A stretch of 64,000 nucleotides of DNA from Nocardia sp. BMG111209 (GTDB lineage Bacteria > Actinomycetota > Actinomycetes > Mycobacteriales > Mycobacteriaceae): contig NZ_KB907307.1 of the NCBI RefSeq assembly GCF_000381925.1, positions 372,001 to 436,000 on the forward strand, in the 5' to 3' direction. Position numbers and translations under genes: made by a program. The notes under the pieces are model-generated. The model saw nothing but the letters and a program-made list of their open reading frames with translations. It made no database searches and was not told the DNA's origin. The number at the start of each line of letters is the position of its first letter. The first letter of the stretch is position 1. Positions 50,819 through 59,047 of this stretch are shown piece by piece.

Positions 50819-52072
50819 TCAGCCCGCGCGACGGCTGATCCCGCGGATGACCGTGTCCCGGGCGAGCTCCAGTGCGGCTCGTGTCCCGATACCGCGGATG
50901 ATGTTCTCCGGCATCCACAGCACGTCGATGACACAGCGGGCCAGCACATCCGGCGGGATGGTGCGGAGCCGGATCTCGTCGTCGCGGATGCCCCGGACGA
51001 GCAGTTCCGCCAGTTGCCGCATGCGGCTGGTGAAGGCGTGGCCGGGATTGGGATCGTCCGGTGGTGAGTGCCGCATCCACGCCAACTGGACCTTCCATTC
51101 GTCGGGGAAGCGGATGACGGCGTTGATGTAGATCCAGCTGATGGCGTCGAGCTTCTCGATCGATGTCGCCCCGGATGCCATGACGGCGGCCGCCGCCGCG
51201 CCGGTCTTCTCGCCGAAGGCGTGCATCACCTCGGCGAGCGCGTCGTCCTTGGCGCCGATGACCCGGTACACGGTCGCGACGTTGACCCCCGCCTCGGCGG
51301 CGATATCGCGAAGGGTACTCACCTCGAAACTCTTGCGGCCGAACACCTTCAGGGCCGCCGCCCGGATACGCGCGGTCTTGTCCTGATCGCCGGTGCCGTC
51401 GCCGTCGCCCCAGCTGTGGACGACCCGGTCGGCGGCGGCGAAGGCCGCGGATCGATCCAGTTCCCCGGTGCCGGGTGCCCGGGTGGCCAGGCCGTCGGTC
51501 ATGATGCGGCACAACACCGTTGCCACCTGCTCCGGTGCGGCGTCGCGGCGGATGACGTCCAGGCCGACGTGCAGCATGGCCTGGCAGAGGCGGTCGGCGA
51601 GTGGGGCGAGATCCAGATGTGGCCGCAGATAGCCACTCCACCGGCCCGCGCGCAACGTCTGCACCATCGCATCGATGATCTCGTCGCGCGGCCGGCCGAG
51701 CAGGTCGACGAGTTCGGGATCGTTGGTCGGCGCCTCGTAGAACGACATCTGCAGGGCGGCCCGGTTGCGGACCCCGCACTCGGCGATATCGATGCTCAGG
51801 GCGACGAGCTTGTCCTCGAGGGTCGCCCCGTCCTCGGCGTCGAGCCGGGCCGGTCCCCGCGCCCCCACCCGGGCCAGGTCCGCGTGATAGCGGCGGACCA
51901 GTTCGAGCAGCAGCGCGTCGCGCGAGGCGAAGTGATGGTAGAGGCTGCCGGTCAGGATGCCCGCCGCTTTCGCGATCTCCTGCAAGGAGGTTCGCAGGCC
52001 GCGGGTGGCGATGAGCGTTTCCGCGGTCCGCAGGATCTCCGCGCGCCGGGCGCTCTCCTCGGTACCGAGCAC
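50819..52072 (-). CDS. Tandem TetR regulator: two TetR proteins in one chain
   Basis: 417 residues, twice the usual size. First HTH at about 30-50 (SLQEIAKAAGILTGSLYHHFASRDAL), then its ligand domain. A second full TetR unit begins near 215 with HTH STLRDIAAEAGVNVATVYRVIGAKDDAL. It could bind DNA as a pseudo-dimer and sense two ligands. The start is GTG 52072 since GGGAGG lies 7 bases upstream. It is divergent from the flavin monooxygenase operon beginning at 52379 and probably controls it. Confidence 0.92.
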   Translation of the reverse strand: MLGTEESARRAEILRTAETLIATRGLRTSLQEIAKAAGILTGSLYHHFASRDALLLELVRRYHADLARVGARGPARLDAEDGATLEDKLVALSIDIAECGVRNRAALQMSFYEAPTNDPELVDLLGRPRDEIIDAMVQTLRAGRWSGYLRPHLDLAPLADRLCQAMLHVGLDVIRRDAAPEQVATVLCRIMTDGLATRAPGTGELDRSAAFAAADRVVHSWGDGDGTGDQDKTARIRAAALKVFGRKSFEVSTLRDIAAEAGVNVATVYRVIGAKDDALAEVMHAFGEKTGAAAAAVMASGATSIEKLDAISWIYINAVIRFPDEWKVQLAWMRHSPPDDPNPGHAFTSRMRQLAELLVRGIRDDEIRLRTIPPDVLARCVIDVLWMPENIIRGIGTRAALELARDTVIRGISRRAG

Positions 52073-52378
52073 CGCAACACCTCCCGCCACGTCGGCCCGT
52101 ACCCGGTCACCGGCGCCCGCCGCGGCGACGGCCCGGCGCTGCGACGTGGGATCTTCGCCCCCGGCAGGCTATCAAACCGGCCGATCGTCGAGGATTGCAC
52201 CCGCCTGCCCGAAGTGCTCCAAACGGAATCACGCACCCGCGATGGCCGGTAACCGATTGGCTCACAGCGAATTCGGCACCGCATCGCCGCACCTTGACGG
52301 GCACTCGCACCCCGGACTAGTTTGCAACAAAAGTTAGGTACGCCCCGACGAGGCGATGACATGGCGGGAAGGCAGTCG

Positions 52379-53359
52379 ATGTTCACCCTCCGCTTCGATA
52401 TGCGCGCACCGGAATTCGGAGCGCCACCGGCCGCGCTCTACGGCGCCGCCGTCGACATGTGCGCGTGGGCGGAATCGCGGGGCGCGGCGCTGGCGGTCCT
52501 GTCCGAGCACCACGGCGCCGCCGACGGGCATCTGCCGGCACCGCTGCTGCTCGCGTCGGCGATCGCCGCGCGTACCCGCCGACTGCCGATTCTGCTTGCC
52601 GCCGTGGTCCTTCCGTTGCGGGACCCGGTCCTGCTCGCCGAGGAGATCAACGTGCTGGATCTGCTCAGCGGCGGCCGGGTGTCCTACGCCTTCGGCATCG
52701 GGCACCGCGCCGAGGAGTACGAGCAGTTCGGTGTCGACCTGCGGACGCGGGGCCGCCGGGCCGACGACCACCTGGCCCTGCTGCTGGATCTGCTCGACGG
52801 CCGGCCGCACGTCCGTGACGGCCGCCGGATCCACGTCACACCGCACGGCAAGACCGCGAGCGGGCCGACCGTCATGATCGCCGGCGGTAGCCGCGCCGCC
52901 GCCCGGCGCGCGGCACGGCACGGCCTCGGATTCGTCTCGCAGTCCCCGTCCGCCGAACTCGCGGCCTACTACCGCGCCGAATGCGTGGCGCACGGCCGTG
53001 CACCGGGTTTCGTGCAGACCGCGCGGCCGGAAGCGCCGACGGCCGTCTTCGTCGCCGACGACGTCGAGCGGGCCTGGGCGGATCTCGGCCCGCACCTGCT
53101 GCACGACGCCACCACGGCCGCGGCCTACCGCCCCGGCGACGAGGCCGTGGCGAGTATCTCCCGCGCCGCCACGGTCGACGAACTTCGCGACCCGCCCGGT
53201 CCGTATCGGGTGCTCACCCTGGACGCGGCCGCCGCCGCGATCCGCGCGGGCGGACCCCTGCCGCTGTTGCCGCTGTGCGGCGGTCTGCCGCCCGAAGTGG
53301 CCTGGACCTATCTCGAGAACGCCGCCACCGCCGTCGAACGCGCCCGCCGCGACAGCTGA
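52379..53359 (+). CDS. Luciferase-like (LLM class) flavin or F420-dependent oxidoreductase
   Basis: 326 residues. FTLRFDMRAPEFG, LSEHHGAADGHLPAPLLLASAIAART and VLDLLSGGRVSYAFGIGHRAEEYEQFGVD are standard luciferase-family blocks. The chemistry is either flavin monooxygenation or F420-linked oxidation. The start is ATG 52379 with GGGAAGG 6 bases before; ATG 52361 is a second option. First gene of the LLM / DapB-like / aldehyde dehydrogenase operon. Confidence 0.9.
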   Translation: MFTLRFDMRAPEFGAPPAALYGAAVDMCAWAESRGAALAVLSEHHGAADGHLPAPLLLASAIAARTRRLPILLAAVVLPLRDPVLLAEEINVLDLLSGGRVSYAFGIGHRAEEYEQFGVDLRTRGRRADDHLALLLDLLDGRPHVRDGRRIHVTPHGKTASGPTVMIAGGSRAAARRAARHGLGFVSQSPSAELAAYYRAECVAHGRAPGFVQTARPEAPTAVFVADDVERAWADLGPHLLHDATTAAAYRPGDEAVASISRAATVDELRDPPGPYRVLTLDAAAAAIRAGGPLPLLPLCGGLPPEVAWTYLENAATAVERARRDS

Positions 53360-53386
53360 GTCCGCGGTCCCGGAGGAAGGAACATC

Positions 53387-54505
53387 ATGGAATCGACACC
53401 GACTCGGGTCGTCGTCTGGTCCACCGGCGGCGTCGGCGCGGTCGCCGTCAGCGCCGTATCCACCCGGCCCGACCTGGAACTGGCAGGTGTCTGGGTACAC
53501 AACCCGGACAAGATCGGCCGGGACGCCGGTGTCCTGGCCGGCGGCCCGCCGCTGGGCATCACGGCCACCGGCGACGCCGCGGCGCTGATCGCCCTGAAAC
53601 CCGATTGCGTCGTGTACGCCGCCAGCGGCCCACAGCGCGATACCGCGGCACTGCCGGACTACGAGCGGTTGCTGCGGGCGGGCATCAACGTGGTCTCCAC
53701 GACCTCGACCGGGCTGGTGTACCCACCGGCGTACGTCCTGCCGCAGTGGCGGCAGCGACTGGAAAACGCGGCGCACGAAGGTAATTCGAGCTTCTACGCC
53801 TCGGGTATCTTCCCCGGCTTCGCCTCCGATCAGCTCGGGCTGCTGCTGGCGACCCAGTCGCGCGCGATCCGCACGATCACCCTGAGCGAGGTCTCGCTCA
53901 ACGATCACTACCCGGTCGCCGATGTGATGATGGACGGCATGGGCTTCGGCCGGCCGCTGGATTTCGCACCGGCACTGAGCATTCCGGGCTATCTCGAGGC
54001 GGCGTGGAGCGCGCCGATCCGGCTGATCGCCGCCGGTCTCGGCGCGCGGATCGAGGAGGTCCGCGGCACATTGGACCGCCGGATCACCGACCGGGCCATC
54101 GAGGTCGCGTTCGGGACGATCGAGGCCGGGACCTGCGGCGCCGTCCGCACCCGCGCCGCGGGCGTGATCGACGGCCGGGAGGCGATCGTGGTCGAGCACA
54201 TCATCCGGATGGCCCGCGATGTCGCCCCCGACTGGCCCAGTTCGGACTGCGACGCCACCTACCGCATCGATATCGACGGCGACCCCGACATCCACACCAC
54301 GATGACCCTGGGCGCTCCCGCCGGGTACGGCGCGGGCCGGGCCGCGATGACCGCGACGGCGATGCGCGTGGTCAACGCGGTGCCCTACGTGGTCGCCGCG
54401 CCACCGGGACTGCTCAGCTCCCTGGATCTGCCGGATACACTGCCCCGCAACGTATTCCGAGAGATCACGGCGCACCCCGCCGGCGTACGAGAGCGTGAGG
54501 GATGA
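53387..54505 (+). CDS. DapB-like NAD(P)H dehydrogenase (diaminopentanoate dehydrogenase family)
   Basis: 372 residues. N-terminal Rossmann fold VVVWSTGGVGAVAVSAV, then PDCVVYAASGP and GINVVSTTSTGL, and a C-terminal domain of the kind named DAP_DH_C. Related proteins are labelled dihydrodipicolinate reductase or 2,4-diaminopentanoate dehydrogenase, but most such actinobacterial copies lie in catabolic operons with unknown substrate. Strong ribosome site GGAGGAAGGAAC. The stop overlaps the next start by 4 bases. Confidence 0.88.
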   Translation: MESTPTRVVVWSTGGVGAVAVSAVSTRPDLELAGVWVHNPDKIGRDAGVLAGGPPLGITATGDAAALIALKPDCVVYAASGPQRDTAALPDYERLLRAGINVVSTTSTGLVYPPAYVLPQWRQRLENAAHEGNSSFYASGIFPGFASDQLGLLLATQSRAIRTITLSEVSLNDHYPVADVMMDGMGFGRPLDFAPALSIPGYLEAAWSAPIRLIAAGLGARIEEVRGTLDRRITDRAIEVAFGTIEAGTCGAVRTRAAGVIDGREAIVVEHIIRMARDVAPDWPSSDCDATYRIDIDGDPDIHTTMTLGAPAGYGAGRAAMTATAMRVVNAVPYVVAAPPGLLSSLDLPDTLPRNVFREITAHPAGVREREG

Positions 54506-55962
54506 CCGGTACCGCCCCGGCCCCGTTCGAGGCACGGATGCTGATCGACGGGCGACTCGTCGAGGGGCGCGCCGGCGCCTTCGACAATGTCGACCCGGCC
54601 ACCGAGGAAGTGCTCGGCGCTGTCGCCGATGCCTCGGCCGAGGATGTGCACGCCGCGATCGACGCCGCGCGCCGCGCGTTCGACGACACCAGCTGGTCCA
54701 CCGACCATCTGTTCCGGCGCACCTGCCTGCTGCAATTACAGGACGCGCTGGAATCCGAACGCGAGGAAATGCGCGAGGAGCTGATCCGCGAGGCCGGCTG
54801 CCCCCGCGCGCTCACCTTCGGCCCGCAGCTGGACACGCCACTCGACGACGCGCTCACCTGCCCGGCGGAACGGATCGACAGTTACCCGTGGCGCAGTTCG
54901 CTCGGCAGGGCCGGTGGTACGAATCCGATCCGGCAGGTGTGGCGGGAACCCGTCGGTGTGGTCGGTGCGATCGTGCCGTGGCACTTCCCCTTCGCGGCGG
55001 CCGTCCACACGCTCGGCCGGGCGCTGGCGACCGGCAACACGGTCGTCCTGAAGCCCGCGCCGGACACCCCGTTCAACGCCACCCGGCTGGGCCGAATGAT
55101 CGCGGAGCACACCGACATACCCCCCGGCGTCGTGAACGTGGTGACCGCCTCGAGCCATCGGGCCGGCGAAACACTCACGCGGTCACCGAAAGTCGACATG
55201 ATCTCGTTCACCGGATCCACCGCCGCCGGCCGGCGGATCATGGCGGACGGCGCCGCGACGATGAAGCGGCTGCTCCTCGAGCTCAGCGGTCGATCGGCGA
55301 CGATCGTCCTGGCGGACGCGGATCCGGACCTGGGCCGTGCCGTCGGCCTCCACGCGGCCCAGGGCTGGGCGCATCCGACCCGGCTGCTGTTGCCCCGCTC
55401 CCGCTACGACGAGGGCGTGGCGCTGCTCGAGTCGATGTACCGCGACATCACCGCCGGCGACCCGCAGGACCCGGCCGTCCGCTGCGGTCCGGTCGTCTCG
55501 GCCGCACAGCGCGACCGCGTGCGCGGCCACATCCGCACGGGCATCGCGGAAGGCGCCCGGCTGCTGGTCGGCGGACCCGGGCAACCGGACGGGCTCGACA
55601 CCGGATTCTTCGTCCGCCCAACCCTTTTCGCCGATGTCGACAGCGCCATGACCATCGCCCGGGAGGAAATCCTCGGTCCGGTGTCGGCCGTCATCCCCTA
55701 CGACGGCGAGGACGACGCGGTGCGCATCGCCAATCACGGCCCCCACGGCCTGGCCGTGGGGGCTGTGATGTCGGGCTCGGTGGAGCACGCGCTGGCCGTC
55801 GCGGCCCGCCTGCGCGCCGAATCCGTCGGCGTCAACGGCACCGGGTACAGCGCCGACACACCGTTCGGCGGTTATCGGGCCGGTGGTGTCGGACACCGTT
55901 ACGACACAGCCGGATTCGAGCAGTACACGGCGATCAAATCCGTGACCTACCCCGCACGGTGA
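54502..55962 (+). CDS. Aldehyde dehydrogenase homologue lacking the catalytic cysteine
   Basis: 486 residues and complete in length, with PWHFPF, FTGSTAAGRR, LELSGRSA and EEILGPV. At the active site the expected GQxC is replaced: the chain reads AAQGWAHPTR, with Trp 289 (TGG at 55366-55368) where homologues have Cys (often GQGCA). A single base change TGC to TGG would do this. The general-base glutamate is kept. It probably cannot oxidise aldehydes by the thiohemiacetal route; it may be inactive, structural or recently mutated. Coupled to the DapB-like gene by ATGA. Confidence 0.9.
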   Translation: MTGTAPAPFEARMLIDGRLVEGRAGAFDNVDPATEEVLGAVADASAEDVHAAIDAARRAFDDTSWSTDHLFRRTCLLQLQDALESEREEMREELIREAGCPRALTFGPQLDTPLDDALTCPAERIDSYPWRSSLGRAGGTNPIRQVWREPVGVVGAIVPWHFPFAAAVHTLGRALATGNTVVLKPAPDTPFNATRLGRMIAEHTDIPPGVVNVVTASSHRAGETLTRSPKVDMISFTGSTAAGRRIMADGAATMKRLLLELSGRSATIVLADADPDLGRAVGLHAAQGWAHPTRLLLPRSRYDEGVALLESMYRDITAGDPQDPAVRCGPVVSAAQRDRVRGHIRTGIAEGARLLVGGPGQPDGLDTGFFVRPTLFADVDSAMTIAREEILGPVSAVIPYDGEDDAVRIANHGPHGLAVGAVMSGSVEHALAVAARLRAESVGVNGTGYSADTPFGGYRAGGVGHRYDTAGFEQYTAIKSVTYPAR

Positions 55963-56104
55963 CGGGCCTCCCACGTCCAGGTCGGCCGGTCCGGCAGATT
56001 GCGCTTCGACGTCCGGATCGTGGTGTCGTCGGTTGCGCTCGGGCACAGGGCATTCCGGACCATCTGCCCGAATTGCCCACGCGTGAAGCCGAAGTCGACC
56101 GACA

Positions 56105-56124
56105 CCTCACCGGCCGTGGTGAGG
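56105..56124. terminator. Short hairpin between convergent genes
   Basis: Arms CCTCACC and GGTGAGG with a 6-base loop, 10 bases after the TetR stop (as read on the minus strand), in the 171-base gap between convergent genes. Possible terminator for the TetR gene. Confidence 0.4.
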
Positions 56125-56133
56125 CAGACCGGC

Positions 56134-56847
56134 CTATTCGAGGTTCTCCGGACCCTCGATGAGCAGGCTGAGCGAACGCGCCAGCAGGCGCCCCTCCTTG
56201 CGGAACCGCAGGTGCGCGTCGCCGTGGGGCAACGGCTCGATGGCGGTCAGTACGACATGGCTGATCGACAGCCCGCGCAGGGCATGGAATACGAGGCTGT
56301 GTGTTTCCGTGTCGTGGGTGCCGGTGCCTTCGAAGACGCGGTCGATGAGTCGCCTGATCTCCGGATCGGCGCGCTGGTTCACGTCGAGCACGGTCTGCCT
56401 GGTCTGCGCCGAGGTGTTCGGGTCGTGACCGAGATTGAGCAGGACCTGAGCGAAAGCCAGGTAATCCGGCGACGCGTAGTACGCCGCCAGGATGTCGAAG
56501 AATTGCTCGAGCCGTTGCTGCACGGTCGATCCGGTGAGCTCGGCGGCCTTCAGATCCTCGGCGAGCCGGTTGCTGCCTTCTTCCAGTACGGCCAGCATCA
56601 GCTTTTCCCGGGTGCCGAAATGGTACTGGATTACTCCCCAGGTGACCCCCGCCCGATCCGCGATCGTATTCGAACTCGCCCGGTAGAAACCCTGTTCCAG
56701 GATGGTCTGGATCGCGGCCTCGATGACGTGCCGCCGGGTGTCTCGGTTCTCCTGCGCCGACTTCGCTGCCGACGCCGTGGATTGCTTCGGCGCCTGTCGC
56801 CGGGCGGGCGAATTCGGGCGGATCACTGGCTGGTCCTCGGCCTGCAC
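56134..56847 (-). CDS. TetR-family regulator
   Basis: Up to 237 residues. About 35 polar residues precede the HTH (NTIADRAGVTWGVIQYHFGTREKLM); the Trp-Gly-Val-x-Gln-Tyr-His-Phe form is common in regulators of fatty acid or steroid genes. The start is uncertain: GTG 56847, or GTG 56826 with GAGGA nearby. It is divergent from the metallo-beta-lactamase-like gene; a dyad at 56940 lies between. Confidence 0.9.
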   Translation of the reverse strand: MQAEDQPVIRPNSPARRQAPKQSTASAAKSAQENRDTRRHVIEAAIQTILEQGFYRASSNTIADRAGVTWGVIQYHFGTREKLMLAVLEEGSNRLAEDLKAAELTGSTVQQRLEQFFDILAAYYASPDYLAFAQVLLNLGHDPNTSAQTRQTVLDVNQRADPEIRRLIDRVFEGTGTHDTETHSLVFHALRGLSISHVVLTAIEPLPHGDAHLRFRKEGRLLARSLSLLIEGPENLE

Positions 56848-56939
56848 AGCGGTCTACTTTACTGTGTCCGGTCGAGGGCGCGGGCGAACGTGTGGATAGG
56901 CTCCCGGTCGCCGGCATTGTTTCCGGCGCAGCTTGTCCG

Positions 56940-56958
56940 GAATATTTATACAATATTC
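56940..56958. promoter_or_regulatory. AT-rich inverted repeat GAATATT-N5-AATATTC
   Basis: Perfect 7-base arms around TATAC, the only AT-rich patch in the gap between the TetR gene (56847) and the gene at 57018. Probable TetR operator and promoter overlap. Confidence 0.6.
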
Positions 56959-57017
56959 GGTATGTTCGATGACTTCAGATTCGCTCGCGGCGCCGGGCAC
57001 ACGGTCGGCGGCCGGCG

Positions 57018-58143
57018 ATGACATCCGATGCGGTGACCAGCGACAGCTCCGCGATCACGGTGACCGGGACCGCGCAACTCGAGGCGTGGCGGAGCCGGAC
57101 CCTGCCGGCGGTCGAGCAGTTGGCCGGGGGAATCTGGTCGGTGCCGGTGCCCTTCCCGGACAATCCGCTGCGCTACACCCTGGCCTATCTCGTGCCGGGT
57201 ACCGGCGGTGCGGTGGTCGTCGATCCCGGCTGGCGCTCCGAGGAGGGCTGGCAGGCCCTGGTGCACGGGCTGTGGGCCGCCGGGCTCGGGATCGACGATG
57301 TCGCCGGGGTCGTCGTGACGCACATCCATCCCGATCATCACGGGATGTCCGAACGACTGCGGGACGCCGCCGGCGCCTGGGTGGCCATGCATCCGGCGGA
57401 ACGGGATTCGCTGCCCGCGCGCCTCGGGCAGCAGGATCGGCGGATCGGCTCGCGCGGGGAGATCGAGCGGTTGATGCTCATCGCCGGGGCGCCGGCCACC
57501 GAGACCGAGGCGTTCCTGCACATGCTCGATCAGGCCGACCGTCCCAGCTTCGAGGATCTGATCGAACCCGATGTCCTGCTCGAGGACGGCGATCCGGTCC
57601 CGCTGCCGGGCCGGCGGCTGTACGCCCGGTCACACCCCCGGCCACCTGTGCCTGCGCGAGCCCGATGCGCGGGTCCTGCTGACCGGCGACTGTGTATTGC
57701 CCCGCATCACACCGAATCTCGGCCTGCGGCAGGACGGCGCGTCACCGTTGCCGCAATTCTTCGACTCGCTGCGCCGGCTCGCGGACTACGACGACCACGA
57801 GGCGCTGCCCGCGCACGAATATCGTTTCGGCGGAATGGCATTGCGGTCCGAGCAGCTGCTCGATCATCACGATCGGCGCTGCCGGGAGATCGTGGCCGCG
57901 GTCGAGGCGATCGGCGACCCGACGATCTGGCAACTCGCCGAACGGCTCACGTGGTCGCGGCCGTGGGCCGAGGTCGGCCGGATGCAGGTGGCCGCGCTGG
58001 CCGAGACGATGGCCCACGTGGTGTATCTGGTCGATCGGGGGGAACTGGCGTGGTCGACGCCCGGCGGGCTGTTCGGGGGTGTGCCCCCCGCCCGGCTGTG
58101 CCTGGGACGAACTCGGATCAGTCGGCCTCGGGGCCGCCGATGA
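57018..58143 (+). pseudogene. Metallo-beta-lactamase-fold hydrolase with a frameshift
   Basis: Frame one (57018 to about 57625) has the N-terminal sandwich and the zinc motif THIHPDHHGM. Just after GRRLYA the homology moves to the next frame, which continues CTPGHTPGHLCLRE, LLTGDCVLPRI and PAHEYRF (the other zinc ligands) to a stop at 58143. In the first frame the zinc-ligand part is lost. The two halves together give about 375 residues, a normal glyoxalase-II-like hydrolase. One extra base, or two missing, near 57625 explains it; a sequencing slip cannot be ruled out. The 3' end overlaps the convergent FadR-type gene by 26 bases. Confidence 0.8.
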
Positions 58144-58792
58144 TGCCGCGTGTGGTCAGCAACCCGACCACCTTCTCGGACTCGAGATGCAGCATGTCGA
58201 CGAAGCCTTGTTCGGCGGCGGCGCCGTCATGATCCTTGACCGCACGCATGACGATGCGCAGGCCACGCTTCTGCAATTTGATCGCGTCGGGAACCTCGGC
58301 GAAATAGTTGCCGGGGATGATGCTGACCGCCATCAGCCGCACGGTCGCCGTGATCCGGCGCGATCCGGCGATCTGGAAGAGACGGGCGAGGAATTGCATG
58401 TTCAGCCGGGCGAACTCGTCCGGGTCGGTCGCGGCCTGCAGGGCGCGCTGTACCTTGCCCAGTTCGGCGATCGCCTCGTCGGAGCCGCGTTCGGCCGCGC
58501 GGCGGGCGCCGAAACCGTAGATGCGGCCCATCAATTCGTAGTGGTCGCGCGTGGAGTTCTCGTCGAGTCCCACGACGAACGCGCCGCGGTGCGGCTCGAT
58601 CATCACCCAGCCCTCGCGGTCCAGCGCGATGACGGCCTCGCGGACCGGCACTCGGCTGACCCGCAGCTCCTCCGCGATCTCCAGCTGCGGGATGCGGTCG
58701 CCGACCCGTAGCCTGTTGTCGAAGATCAGGCGGCGAATGTATTCGGCGACCTGCTGGGAGCTGGTGGGGCGGGACAGCCCCTGAGACGGCAC
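58118..58792 (-). CDS. GntR-family regulator, FadR subgroup (FCD domain)
   Basis: 224 residues from GTG 58792 (GAGG upstream); GTG 58867 would add 25 residues. Winged HTH (VAEYIRRLIFDNRLRVGDRIPQLEIAEELRVSRVPVREAVIALDREGWV) and an all-helical FCD ligand domain with metal or acid-binding Asp/Arg/His places partly kept. FadR-type proteins sense small organic acids or acyl-CoAs. It is divergent from the CoA-transferase at 59048, which is its likely target. Confidence 0.9.
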   Translation of the reverse strand: MPSQGLSRPTSSQQVAEYIRRLIFDNRLRVGDRIPQLEIAEELRVSRVPVREAVIALDREGWVMIEPHRGAFVVGLDENSTRDHYELMGRIYGFGARRAAERGSDEAIAELGKVQRALQAATDPDEFARLNMQFLARLFQIAGSRRITATVRLMAVSIIPGNYFAEVPDAIKLQKRGLRIVMRAVKDHDGAAAEQGFVDMLHLESEKVVGLLTTRGIIGGPEAD

Positions 58793-59047
58793 GCCGCCCT
58801 CGTCGAAGAACCGCAACGCTGAATTCGAGCCGGCGATGGTAGGTCTCCTTGTCGGCGCGCCGGACACGATGCCCGGCTGGATGATCCGCTCATTGAATAT
58901 GCAATAAAATATACACAATCCGGTCCGGTATCGGCCATCGAGATGCTCCGCTGTCGAGACGGGCCGAGGCCGGGCCGAACTGTACGGACGAACCGAGGTG
59001 GTACGGATTTCGATCCGTGCCGCCCGACGGCAGGAGACGTCGGAATC

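Noticed and set aside
52300..52345. CTAGTTTG...AAAGTTAG imperfect repeat before the luciferase-like gene
   Set aside because: Arms match at only about five of seven positions; not strong enough to list as an operator.
58895..58935. FadR-type operator in the AT-rich patch before the CoA-transferase at 59048
   Set aside because: The stretch is AT-rich but no convincing TNGT-N3-ACNA symmetry could be fixed by eye.
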